Source: Laetiporus sulphureus 93-53 (Eukaryota; Basidiomycota; Agaricomycetes; Polyporales; Laetiporaceae). Taken from it: a stretch of DNA of 64,000 nucleotides. The stretch is taken from the NCBI RefSeq assembly GCF_001632365.1, contig NW_024468527.1, forward strand, positions 486,679-550,678. Reading direction: 5' to 3'. The translations under genes and the position numbers were made by a program. Shown here one piece after another: positions 11,306 to 22,601 of this stretch; the stretch's first letter is position 1, and the number at the start of each line of letters is the position of its first letter. A model generated the notes under the pieces. The model was not told the origin of the DNA and ran no database searches. It was given only the letters and a program-made list of their open reading frames with translations.

Positions 11306-11400
11306 GCTGATATGGCCGAGTCGTTAAGGCGAGTGATTTGAATTAAATTCAAACCTATCACTTGGGAATTCCCGCGTAGGTTCAAATCCTGCTGTCAGCG
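11306..11400 (+). tRNA. tRNA-Ser(UGA) with 14-nt intron
   Basis: Folds as a class II tRNA. The acceptor stem GCTGATA/TGTCAGC has one T-G pair, with discriminator G at 11,400. The D arm contains box A (TGGCCGAGTCGTTAAGG). The anticodon stem is AGTGA (11,332-11,336)/TCACT (11,358-11,362). The anticodon TGA (11,339-11,341) reads UCA codons. A 14-nt intron (11,343-11,356) sits at the canonical 37/38 position and contains TTCAAA, which can pair with the anticodon loop TTTGAA. The long variable arm has GGGA/TCCC pairing. The T arm GTAGG-TTCAAAT-CCTGC gives box B GGTTCAAATCC. A T6 tract at 11,412-11,417 fits a Pol III terminator. Confidence 0.9.
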
Positions 11401-11780
11401 AAATGTTTGCATTTTTTAGTGTTATAAATGTTGAAACAGTTTGAGATTTTTGATGCTGATCATTGTACAGGCTCCTCTGGATGATGGGGACCAATCTGAT
11501 GGGAGGCCACATCCTGATGATGTGCAAATGCTCAATACCTAAATCTGCCAAGATCTCAAAATCTTAAGAAAAGTCCTGCAGTGCAGTTGATGTTTTCACT
11601 GTGTGAACTGGCACGGGGTTCACAGCCATGCTATGACTTGGCGTGTTCTTCTCCAAGTGCAGGGCATTGTCTTATATGATAGGGATGTGGTCACACCACA
11701 CAGGACAGTGAGATGTGCCTCCTGGTCTTAACTTCGTTCCTCGAAGCAGGCATCATGAGCGATACTGCTCGATTCACTAC
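11401..11780. other. Spacer between tRNA and first repeat
   Basis: About 380 bp, CpG-poor, no gene or recognised repeat; it appears to be decayed repeat sequence. Confidence 0.4.
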
Positions 11781-13848
11781 TGATACACACTGAGGTATTC
11801 TGCAATTGAAAAATGGCAGCAAATGTGCCCAGCCTTCATGCTATCAGATAATGAGTCACGATGATCTGGAGGAGTCTAGAATGGACAAAGAAGAGTCTGC
11901 AGACAGCGTAAAGGGGTCAGAATGCAGCACATGAGGCATGAAAATGATATGAGGGCTGATAGACAGTGTTACTGATTGTGAGATGCAGCATGAGAACAGA
12001 AGAGGATGAGTTTGACAATATGAAAATGAAAGAGCACACTAAGTGAGCGAAGCATAGGGCTGTGGGCCAATGGACCCTGGCAGTATTTTGACTTCCAGTT
12101 CTTCAACTGTAGAGGATGGAGAGGGAGCAGATAGTGTCTGCAACATGTTTCAGTAGATCAGAAACATATTCTATGATCAGAAACTCATTCTACCACCCTC
12201 AAAGATGCAGTTTCGACTACTATATAATTCAATCTGTATATAGAACTAAAAGAAGAGAACTTCCTACTCATCAGATTTCATCTCTACATTTTCTTCTTGC
12301 TAGGATAATGTGCATGACTATGTCTAAGACAGCTATGATTATGCACTACGTCTCTAGAGCTCTTGATATTGGGAGGGCAGCACTCTTGATAGTGACCTCT
12401 AGCTCAACTCGAGAAGCACTCAGATACTGTAAGTCATGTTACCACATTCTGTATCTCACATCATGTATCACAAGCTCCAGAATCAGGATTTCATTTTCAT
12501 CAGACACTGCAGCCTTATCAGTGCCCAAACCTAGCCCATAGTGCTGAGGAGTAATCAGTAGATGCTCAGAGATAGCAGGAAGCACTTGGAGCTTCTTTGC
12601 AAGTGCTCAGAAGTTGTAGAGAGCACGTGGGCCTGCTCAGTAGCCACCTAGGAGTTCATTGAGGTGCCCGAACTGTCTTTCAAGCATAGCAAGTCATCAT
12701 TGTAATCAAAGCCCTCAGATGCCTCAGCTTTCACCATGTCACAGTGCATTATAGATTCTGCCAAAAGGCAAGGAAATGGCTGCAAGGTGCTAGCCGCGCT
12801 CAGTGACCTGCACAAAAACCAAAGTAAGGACCTGCCACAAGGGGGCTAGGTCAAAAAGGCATGCAGTGACATGCAGCCTACAAAAAGGGGCTCAAAGGGC
12901 CCATAGCCTTATGTCACACAAAGAGGGGGTGAAGGCTTCTTAGGCTGCATGAAATAGATGAATGAAACTGGGGATATCCAGCTTCCTCATGGGTACTTAT
13001 ATACATATAGGGCAGGGCCCCTGGCACTGTGCTACTGTGAGACCTTAGATACCTACATGTGAACATATTGTCAGAACCAGTAATGGTTCTGGACTTCGCC
13101 ATGACAACTATCTAGAAATGGCCGTGGTCCATCCAATGAGATAATTGCTGAAAAGTGGTGCCACTATGTGAGTGGCTGAAGTGGTGCCACTTATTGAGTG
13201 GCCAATGGGGGTTCTGCCATAGCACATATTCTAATGCTGGTACTACTATTTGGCAGTGAATTGGGTGCTTGCTAGCTTGATGGTCCAATGAGCACAGGTA
13301 AGCCTATTGTGGGCCAAAGAGTTCCATTCTGAGCAAGTGGCCCAGTGTCACGTGATCAACACCTGATAACTTCTGGATAGGGTAAGTGGCCAGTGTCACA
13401 TGACTGGGTGGCTGAATCATGGGCGCTTGATGGTCATGTGGTAGACACAGTCATATCCACAATGTATGTGGCAGTATTGTGCTGTTTGTCCAAGTATCCA
13501 CTTTGTGAAACCAATATGAAGGTTGGTGTCCGAATAACCACTTGTGGTTGCCGAATGATGACTTTAATGGTGCAAAAAGAAAGGTGCCACCTAATACTGT
13601 GACACACCAATCAAGTTGTTGATTTTCACACATACACACACATCCATTCATCTAGCTTTCAACTTAGTCAGAGTTGAAGGTGCTACCCTAGTCACACCCA
13701 CTACTCACTGATCTGTTTTGAGCCAAAAGCTGAACAAGTTGCAGCCACCCATCATTTGCATTATCATTTGAAGCTCCTGTGACCACTCTGGCCCACCTTA
13801 CACTTGGATAGGAGGTTACTCATGGCCAGGACATGGTTGAGCATATCA
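11781..13848 (+). repeat. LTR family 1, copy A (interrupted by a solo LTR)
   Basis: Copy of a dispersed LTR whose best copies begin TGATATGC and end GCATATCA (TG...CA with 8-bp inverted ends). Here the left end reads TGATACAC and the right end GCATATCA (13,841-13,848). Without the inserted family-2 LTR it is about 1.2 kb. It contains a TATATAAT promoter-like box near 12,220 and matches copies B, C, D, E and F over most of its length. No flanking duplication is visible. Confidence 0.75.
12737..13604 (+). repeat. Solo LTR, family 2 (868 bp), TSD CACCA
   Basis: Begins TGTCACAG and ends CTGTGACA, flanked on both sides by CACCA (12,732-12,736 and 13,605-13,609). It closely matches 51,473-52,327. 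It lies inside LTR family 1 copy A; at the equivalent point copy C has the uninterrupted sequence CACCAATCA (about 36,963), so an empty site is visible in a paralogue. No internal coding region adjoins it, so it is a solo LTR left by LTR-LTR recombination. Confidence 0.88.
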
Positions 13849-14379
13849 TTTCTAGAGCCCACCATGACAGATGAAAGAGAATTTAAATTTTCACAGCATG
13901 AATCATCTGCATTATGATTGAAAACTGAAGAGGGAGTTCAGTATCTCCTTGAAACAGATCAGACTCACAACAATAGGTGAAACAATAGAAGAGGAGGTCT
14001 TTTCATCACTCAATCAGTGACTCAGGTAACTTCACGAGTTTTAGAGGCTCAGATTTGAGCAAGCAGAAGAAGGCTGACCCCACTTAGCCAATTTCCAGCA
14101 CCTCTGACATTTGAAACATATTCTTCAGCTTTGTGACCTCGATCACCAGCTTCAGCTGCCTATTTATCACTCAGTTCACTTACTCCACTCTTGCACCATT
14201 CTTCAGAGTCTTTGACAGTATCTTCAGAGTCTTCGACAGTAAAAACTTAGTCAGAACACATCTCTGATGCTTCATCACAAGGAATCTCACTTAAAACCCT
14301 TCTAGATGAGCTAGAAGCTGCTCTTGCAGTTAAACAACTTTGAATTCAGCCCAGACATCAGCTTAAACACTTAATCTGC

Positions 14380-16111
14380 TTACTATCATATGCACAGTCA
14401 TCATGGAATTAGTCATAACAAACCAGATGCTGTTCTGAGGGGATCGACCAGCACTCACCTTAAATCTCAATTAGCCAAGAATCCTTTTCTGATTCTTCAA
14501 TGATTTCGAGATCCTCTTACACATTTCCAGGTAACAAATGAAGTGGAGAAGAAGCTACAAGTGAAATGCTATTTCAATATAGACATTGCTGATCTTGTTG
14601 AATCGCTTTCAGAATATTCTGACCAGGCAAAGACATATCTCAACTTGAGACAAGCTATTCAGGAGCTGTATCCTAGAGCAGACACTGAGCAGAAATGGGA
14701 GGTTAGAGATATGGATCTCTTAGTTGGAGAGCATGCCTGACTCAGAATTCAGATAATCATGGAGCTAGGAAACTACCATCAGAAGTTTCTGGCCATAATC
14801 TTCTTTCTCATTGGAAAGAACTGCATATCTGAGTTGGAACATAAACACTCACTTGTCTGAGGGTTCCAGCCAGAGTTGTGAAATCAGATTTCACAGACCT
14901 ACAGTTAAAACAGCTGAATTACTATCCAGATGACCCCTATCCAGTAAATGATGTCTATGAGGCAGCAAAGTTCATGTTGCATGGCATTAGCATGGGGCAA
15001 CTGACTATAAAGATGACCACAATGACTGCAACTAGCAGCACTCCTATGATCAAGGCTGAGGATATTTTCCTGCTCATAGAAAGTTAAATCAAGTCAGTAC
15101 AGATGCTTATGGCAGCTGTGACTGGAGGAGTTGTAAAGCAGAATGGTGGTCAGGCAGTGAGTGCGAGCAAGCCACCCATTGCAAATGAAAATGTGAGCAA
15201 ATTTTGTCACTACTGCAGAGAAGCCAGAGCCATGATTGGAACATGCAAACATGTTGAGGAGAACATAAAAAGTGATAAGTGTATGTGAAACACAGCTGGA
15301 AAAGTAGTCCTATCCAACAGAATGCTCAAACTGCATAACATTTCAGGTATCACAATTTGCGATCACATTTACAAGTGGCATAGATGCAACCAGACTTCGG
15401 TCATAGCATCAGTCTCAGCAGTAAACCTATTTGAGGTCCCACCAGACAAAGCCAGTTCATTTTCACTAGAAGCAGAGGATAGGATTGAGGCATTAGAGTG
15501 CAAATTGTATAACCTCAAGTGATTGAGGGCTGAGGCCAGCCTTCGATGGAGTTCACATTTCACCTAAATGATCAGCAGGATCAGCCATGAAGCCAGCACA
15601 GTCTGAGAAAACATTTGAGTCACAGAAGCCTCAGTTGAAGCCAGAGAAGGCTGCTGAGAGCATGCCTAGTGCATCTACTCCAGCAGTTGCAGATACTGTG
15701 CCAGAGCATCCATTGGAATCAGCATAAGATGTGCTTTACATTTCACTCAACACACACAATTTTGGTCAAGTGAAACCAGGAGCACAAGATGCAGCCTATC
15801 GTAAGCACCACCAGTCTACCAGCCAGAGCTCACAAATACAGTCTTCAAGCAGTTGATGAAGTCATCAGCTGTGACATTGTCAATGGAGGAATTGCTTTCA
15901 ATATCACCTGATGTATTAAACAAGTATTGAGAGGCTTGTACCCTGAAGTGCACAGTGCCTTTGAGTGCAGCTGGAATGGCCATGATTTTAAAAACATAGA
16001 AGAAGGAGTATCTATGATTGAACAGGAAGAGGAGTTCACCTGTTGAGAAGAGCCACTAGCAGTCATGGGCTCAATTATACCTGATCCTTATGATGAATAT
16101 TTGAAGCACAT
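14380..16111 (+). pseudogene. Relic of gypsy-type gag and start of protease region, copy 1
   Basis: Broken frames show, in order, a capsid-like segment (DLVESLSEYSDQAKTYLNLR.., then LYPRADTEQKWEVRDMDLLVGE, 14,543-14,740), YYPDDPYPVNDVYEAAKFMLHG (about 14,920-14,990), a zinc-knuckle remnant CHYCREARAMIGTCKHVEE (about 15,210-15,265) in which the knuckle His is lost, VSAVNLFEVPP..SSFSLEAEDRIEALE, and ITLT-like VTLSMEELLSISPDV (about 15,870-15,910). These match the gag polyprotein of a gypsy family common in Agaricomycetes. Many TGA/TAG codons and frameshifts interrupt it. The sequence from 16,112 on, which happens to be open, is LTR copy B and not gag. The 13,849-14,380 stretch resembles sequence near 35,310 in copy 2 and is probably the leader. 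Confidence 0.75.
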
Positions 16112-17405
16112 TGATATGCTCAACCACATCCTGGCCATGAGCAGCTCTCCTAACCAAGTGGAAGGTGGACCAAAGCTCTCCATCTGCAGTCTTCTTGGAC
16201 TACAATCACAGGAAACTTCAGATGATAATGCAGCAATAGGTGACCATGAGTCATTCAGCTTTGGTACTTGAAACAGATGCTCACAACTGATCAGTGAGTG
16301 ATGGGTATGACTATGGTGATGCCTCTGACTCTGATGAAGTCAAAAGCTAGAGGGTGAGGGTGCGTGTGTTGGAATATGATTGACAACTTGAGACTGTGAG
16401 TGCTGATGTGGCTGGAGTGTGAGCTATGATGAGTACCTAGTATATCTGGAAGACAGCAGCTAAGCACTGACAATGAGCCCTTGGGCATTTCCTGACTGAG
16501 ACAAGTGCTGACGATGAGCCCCTGAGCATCTCCTAACTGGGACAAGCACCAAAGATGAACCCCTGAGCACTTGTAAGGAAACCTGAGTGCTCCTGCTATC
16601 CCTGGGCATCTACCTGCTACTCTCTACTGCTACAGGATAAGTCTGGGTGCTAGTGAGGCTATGAGGTCTGATGGAGATGGGATCCTGGTTCGAGTCTCAT
16701 GATACATGGTGTGAGATGTGGAACACGATGATGTGACTTATCTAACAATTTTCTGAGTTGAGCTAGAGACCACTGTCAAGAAGTGCTGCCCCTTTTGATA
16801 TCGAGAGCCTTAGAGATGCAAAACATAGTCGCAACTGGCATAGACATAGTCAGGCATGATGCTCTAGTGAGAATGAGATGAGAACTGAGAACTGCTGAGC
16901 GGGAAAAACTTCTCTGTTGATTCTATGTATAGGATAGATTATATAGTCAGTCAGAAATGTGTCTTCTAGAGTGGTCGAACATGTTTCTGATTCAGTAAAA
17001 CTTGTCGCAAAATGCCTCCTGCCCTCTATCCATACTCTGCAGTCAGAGAATCAGAAGTCACACTCTGCCAGGGTCTGTCAGTCTGCAATCCTGTACTTCT
17101 CTTAATTAGCATGCTTGCTCATTCCCAAGTTACCTAACTCATCATTTTCTGCTCTCATGCTGCATCTCGTAATTGGCAAGGCTTTCCAACAGCCTGTTCA
17201 TCATTTTCACACCTCATGTTCTGCCTTAGACCTCTTCATGCTATCCTTCATTCCTAGACAGTGAGCAGAGCTCTCTTTGTCTGTTTTGGACTTTTTCAGC
17301 TTGCAGGTTAACTCCTCCAGATCACGGTGACTTGTTATCTGATAGCATGAGAACCAGACATGTTTTCTGCCATTTTCTGATCACAGAATATCTCAGTGCA
17401 TATCA
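16112..17405 (-). repeat. LTR family 1, copy B
   Basis: Reverse-orientation copy running from TGATATGC (16,112) to GCATATCA (ending 17,405), 1,294 bp. It contains an internal array of ~42-bp units (around 16,470-16,620) matching the array in copy C. It interrupts the gag relic. No convincing target duplication. CpG is almost absent: two CpG in 16,021-16,620. Confidence 0.75.
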
Positions 17406-20400
17406 CCTCTCCCATTCTGGAATCTGGACCATCCCTGGTCCATTGTGCATTCATATATCAAATAGGTCGACCTTGCACTTTGACCCTCAGTCCTCCATCA
17501 CCATGTCCGATCATGTCGACAGTACAGTATCTTCAGCCTTGCCACTCACTCTCATGATGTTTACCCTGTAAATGCTTCTCTGATGAGCACCTGTCCAACT
17601 GCTGCATTGCTTAGATGATCTCATAGTCTCTTCACCTGCATTGGACACTCCTGAGGCAGTCTGACAAACCTGAGCCACCTCATTCTTGGCCTATGAGTTG
17701 AGTAACCAAGTTGCGACCTTTCAGAGGCTTGTTGACATAGTCAATTCGCAGTCCTGACTAATGCACAATTATTTAAGGCTTGTCACACCTTTGCTTCACT
17801 AGGTTGGATCAGTCTATGACTGGCTGTTACTGTGTGTGAGCCTCGAGTATAGCTGGCTTGTATTTACATATCATTCCTTTCTTTGTGTGCCTGGAGGAGT
17901 ATCTGGTTTTTCCTCAAGAAGGCCAGCCCTTTCCACACTCCTGCCAAGCTGATTCTGATCATGCAAGAGATCATCGATGCCTCTGATCATGGTGACTTCA
18001 ACAAGTGTCCCCTTGATCATGTTTACACCTGCAATCAGTTCCTCATCACCTATGTAGACAATGACTTGTTTGTCGATCAGCATAATCGTACATGTCTTGG
18101 TTGAACATACCTGATCAAGTTCTGGTGGAAGGCACACAATTTGAAGCACACTCCAGCTTCCTCTGCTGCATCTGTGATGATCTCTGAGGTCATACAAGAC
18201 ATCATCAAGCATGAGGTGGAGTTCTCTGGAGTCACTCTCAAGGTTCCATTGTGTTTGGCCTCTGTGAAGACTACTATCTGATCACTGGTAGTTTCTGAGG
18301 TGCCCAATATGGTGATGCTGCATGAGTACTATTCCACCATTTGTTCTTTTTTCAAGAGCATGCAAGCCACATGATTGAGCTTTGAGAAGCTGTGGCCTCA
18401 CACGATGATAGGCGTGTGTGCTTCTGATCATATATTCCTTGCTAACTTTCACCTGCTAGTGCTTTAAGTGCCTGCTGAAGAGGAGTGCATGATCATGCCC
18501 TCTGATTGCAATGAACGGTCATGTTCACAGCGATTACATCATATTGGCTGCAAATTAAAGTGATGTTGGACCAGAAATGGAGAGCCACATTGCACTGATG
18601 ACCCATGATGCCAACTTGCATGCAGCACCATCAGCAGAGGATAATATGGAGAAGGAGGCCAACTCCTTATCATTGGAAGAAGATGATGTAGTAGACATTG
18701 ATGTTTCAGATTTGCATGGGGAGATGAACATGGATGGCAGTGTACGCTTTATTCAAACCTCTCATATCATATGTGAGTATCTGTACTATCAGTTGAGACC
18801 AGTTTGATAAATCTTACATGAACAAAACAGCCAGGAACTGCACACTGAATGGCTTGAGCTAAAGTTATGCATGGTGATGCCAAACAAACCACAAGTGTAC
18901 CACTGTTCATCAAATGCATGTAATAAAATGTAAGCTTAGCCTAGGTTCTCGAGAGAAAAAATACAACCTTCCTCACTGATTGGATGACAGGGCAAGCAGC
19001 ATCAAGGCTATCCAGAATCACTGTTTGCAAGAAATTTGTCCTGCTCACCAGCAATTTCATGCATTGACGAATCAGCATGACTGTGCTTGAGAGAGAAGAA
19101 AAAAATGCTTATCAGGAATATAGTGCAAAGTGCAAGTGAATGGCAGCAGGAAGTGGTAAGTGGATCTCATTCCATGATCACACATTCTTATGCCCTGCAA
19201 TAGATGATATTGATAAAGATGAGGAATCTTACTCTACAAATGTGCTGCAGTCATTGTCAACAAAGCAACAATGTGTACAAAATGGCAATGATGATTATAG
19301 ATCTGCTAGCTCAGATGTGCTTGGCATGTATGGCATAATCTTGGACCTTGAAAATGCAGGAGCATTCGTTGAGCAAGTTAAACATGTAAGTCGTAAAATG
19401 TTCTCAGTTGCATAATGCCACTTATCATGTCGTGCAGAGTGGTTTGAATGCACCAGTTGATGATGGCTCTTTCATTCAAGGCATGCAAATTATTATAGAG
19501 CTAATGGGTGCATCGATGGATGAGAGCAAGGTTCACGACAAGAAATAGAGGTCAGTTGGGCCAGAGCAATATTATCAGTATGGTTTGTGAAACAACATTG
19601 TTACAAACTGTATGTGGCCATCATGGAAACATCAAATTTGATGTGTTATATCCATACATTGTGTGACATGCTCTGTGAGATACTTAAAGAAGACACACAC
19701 AGTGTAAGAAGGAATACAACTTTCATTGTCATACATGTTTATGATGATCACATACATGGATGTGAATTGTACATGGTCAATCTGCAGAATAAGCATTTCT
19801 GAAGGTCTGGCATTGAGAAATCATGAGATATAATTATATATGATTTGTCTGCCCAGGCTTCAATGATGTTAAAGAGTGCATGTTCATAGATCAGTTGCAA
19901 GAGACTGAGGATGGAAATGTCTCTGATGTCATTGACATCAATAGCATCAGGATCAGGCATGGTTAGAAGCCAGGAGCTACATAGTCAAGAATATGTGAAA
20001 ATAATTTAGTCCACCCATGAACAAGAGTCATACAGTAGCATTCCAGATTGGATCAAGGAGAACTGCAGAATCAAACTAAAAAAGTAGTCGAGAGAATAGC
20101 ATAATATGTTATGTAGGCCAACTCACTATATCATACATCTTGAGAAGGCAGTTGTGAGCAGTGACTGTATGTGCATTGTTCTGTTTCCATTTTTTGTACT
20201 CACAATTCATGGTCTTCATCTAGGTGCCAGCTGCAGTTTCAGAGAGGCCAGCAAACCATGAGACATATGTAGGATCACTTTGAAATGTCATGCTGAAAAG
20301 CTGGCTGATTCACAGTTTGCCTTTAGGTTGAGATGCATGATGGTGTCAGTCAATTGCAAACTTGATGGCTTCCACTTTGGCAAGGACACTGAGAACATAG

Positions 20401-21926
20401 TTTTCAGTAGCGACACCAAGCTGCAATGCTGTGATGGCCTGTGTGTAAAATGAGATTAGCAAAATGCAGATGAATGCAACTGATCAATAGGTGCACAGCA
20501 TGATGACATTGCAGGTGATGTGTGACATTTTGCAAGCTATCATAATCTTGAGATGCCTCATACAATCTTAAAACACTGGTGTGCAGCTGGCATAGGGATG
20601 CAAGAGCTCAATCTGATGAGGGAGGATGATATAGCTATGCACATGCTTCATGTGACCACATAGCCATTCATCTGGTGTTGCAATGTCACAATCACACAAG
20701 AGTTGGCCAAGTGCAGTGTCTTCAATGACCATGCATGTTCCAGTGAAAGGCACAAAAATGGATAAAATGAGGTCTGGAGGTGATAAGGGTGTCACATACA
20801 GGTCATTGAGGACCATCTATGCCCTGATCACAAGTTGGGCATTCTTGAAGACACCCAGCATAGATGATGATATCAATAATATATAGAGGGGCCAGCGATC
20901 ATTGACACCAAGAACCTCAGCAGAAGCTTCATTGTGTGTGACATTGTCATATGCAGACTCATGGTTAATGTAAAGATTACTGATATCTTTGTTGCAGGTG
21001 TAATTGCTGCTCTGGACTGCATAGGGTCAGATTGACTGGCAGAGCCATTTCAGGCTTGCAGCATCATATCAGTCATATAGAGAATGTTGCTAATGCACTC
21101 ATGAACTTGGACAGCCAAGTCTCATGTGTCTGAGGCTCAGGTGGCATTGTTTAAGAGAGGCTCTATGGCATCAAGATGCTGAAGTATGGCATGAAGTGAC
21201 ATGATGGTATTGATCAGAGGGATCTGATGCTGTGTGATTCAGAGTGAGCAACAAAAATGTGCATATATCAAGGTTTCTTTTGTGAATTTTTCGCTGAGAC
21301 AAAACTTGGTGAAACAACAGTGTGATATGACAAAGGCAGTCACACAATGTAGAATTGTTATATGTCTTTAATAGCAAGCAGTCTGATGGATTGGCAGATA
21401 GTGATGTATGCATTACATAAAGAGAAAACAACAAAGTTAGAGTCAAAAGGCCAGGTGATGCCATGCTGGTTATGGCATGTTGTCCAGGGTAGGTGCAGTG
21501 GCATAATCAACAGAAATGAGCTTACAAGAAAGAGCCTCAGCTGCAGCAGAATCACAAAGCTTCTTGTCAAGATGAAGAGCCCCAGGCTTTTCAGCCAGAG
21601 GTTAGAGCAGGCCTGGGTGAGCTCAAAAGATTATTTGAGGAGAACAGGGTAGTGCTGAAGGAAGAGCTGCATGGCAGATTTGAGGATGTGAGGGCTGTGG
21701 ATGGTGTAAGTAATTGCATGGGTATGGCCAATAATCCATACCCTGGAGTGGTGGTGGTGATGGCCTCGCCCTTGTCCTTGCCTTGTGCTTGCCCTTTTGC
21801 TTTAAAAGAGGTTCAGCACTAGAAGAGTTTGCTGCAATGCTGGGGGTTATGCCATTGATGGGAGCCTTATCTGCGAGTGGCTCAGCAAAGTGTTGAGTGA
21901 GGTGCTCAGCAGTGATGCAGTGTTTC
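17406..21926. other. Decayed, CpG-depleted sequence, unidentified
   Basis: About 4.5 kb with only short frames. On the plus strand frames at 18,577-18,807, 19,140-19,415 and 19,587-19,802 are acidic or mixed with no motif I recognise. On the minus strand a run around 20,100-20,820 reads like a broken gene (segments AITALQLGVATENYVLSVL and LFSMTFQSDPTYVSWFAGLS) but I cannot assign it. The young Ty3 element inserted at its right edge, and the sequence resumes at 30,613. Confidence 0.4.
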
Positions 21927-22586
21927 TGTCACGGTTTTACCTGACAGGTGATTAAAAGGAACAAATGCTATTAAGAAGCCAATCATTTTTTCGTCATTTC
22001 TCGTTGCACTAGAAGTCACGTGACCTAATGAGATAAGATAACGAGGCATCCAGTCACATGACCTCAGATCTCTCTCGGCATTGTCACGTGACACCGAACT
22101 CCTCGGCATGGCGTCACATGTCGCAATCGCTATGACGCCATATTGCGTGCTCAAGAGGAGCTCCGTCTCCGCGGGTTATTATTAGGCAACCAATCAGGAT
22201 AATTGGGACATGTCGTACGATTGCAGCACTGACCAGTAGGATAGCGTGTGACTCGCTTAGGTAGTACTGTACAGTAGCATAGCAACCATGTATATAAGGA
22301 CCAGCGAGACGAGGAGAAGACCTCAGTCTTATTCTCCTTCGTCCACCACTACCATCACAGAGGGGTCTTACCAGACACTCTCAGTGTGCTATACATTTTA
22401 TTGCATCCTCACTTGTGTGATAGCGCCTCTAGCCTCGCCAGTAAGTCTTGCTCTGCGAACAGCTACTAGGCCTCGTCAGTGGGCACGTCGTATCGCCACA
22501 GTTCGTCACTGTTGGCTCTTAGCCAGGAGGCCCTCAAGGGGACTCTATATTTGGTTGTCTATCTTTGTCATCGGCGTGCCGTGACA
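21927..22586 (+). repeat. 5' LTR of the Ty3 element
   Basis: 660 bp, TGTCACGG...CCGTGACA. TATATAAGGA at 22,291-22,300 is a good TATA box and predicts transcription start near 22,321. U3 carries four TCAC(G/A)TGA-type palindromes. Confidence 0.95.
22015..22122. promoter_or_regulatory. Four CACGTG/CACATG palindromes in the LTR U3
   Basis: GTCACGTGAC at 22,015-22,024 and 22,083-22,092 (perfect 10-bp palindromes), and GTCACATGAC/GTCACATG at 22,053-22,062 and 22,113-22,120, spaced about 30-38 bp. CACGTG is the core recognised by bHLH regulators in fungi. Similar sites recur in the LTRs of the two other TGTCAC families here. Confidence 0.5.
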
Positions 22587-22588
22587 TT

Positions 22589-22601
22589 AGAATAAGACTG
22601 A
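22589..22601 (+). other. Primer-binding site complementary to the mRNA 5' end (self-priming)
   Basis: The 13 nt AGAATAAGACTGA, starting 2 nt after the 5' LTR, are the exact complement of TCAGTCTTATTCT at 22,323-22,335. That site lies about 30 bp after the TATA box, at the predicted mRNA 5' end. This is the arrangement of Tf1/sushi elements, where a fragment of the element's own mRNA primes minus-strand synthesis instead of a tRNA. Complementarity is observed; the priming mechanism is inferred. Confidence 0.7.

Noticed and set aside
11100..11400. AT-rich block plus tRNA as a mitochondrial insertion
   Set aside because: The tRNA has a nuclear-type 37/38 intron, box A/B and a Pol III terminator; no other mitochondrial gene adjoins.
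16112..16271. Open frame apparently continuing the gag/protease relic
   Set aside because: It lies inside LTR family 1 copy B; the same sequence occurs at the LTR ends elsewhere.
16670..16710. tRNA-like box B (GGTTCGAGTC) inside LTR copy B
   Set aside because: No acceptor, D or anticodon stems can be built around it; it is part of the LTR and is mutated in other copies.
11400..21900. Classical RIP (repeat-induced point mutation)
   Set aside because: The visible loss is at CpG with TpG/CpA gain; a CpA-specific bias as in Neurospora is not evident by eye. A dinucleotide computation would settle it.
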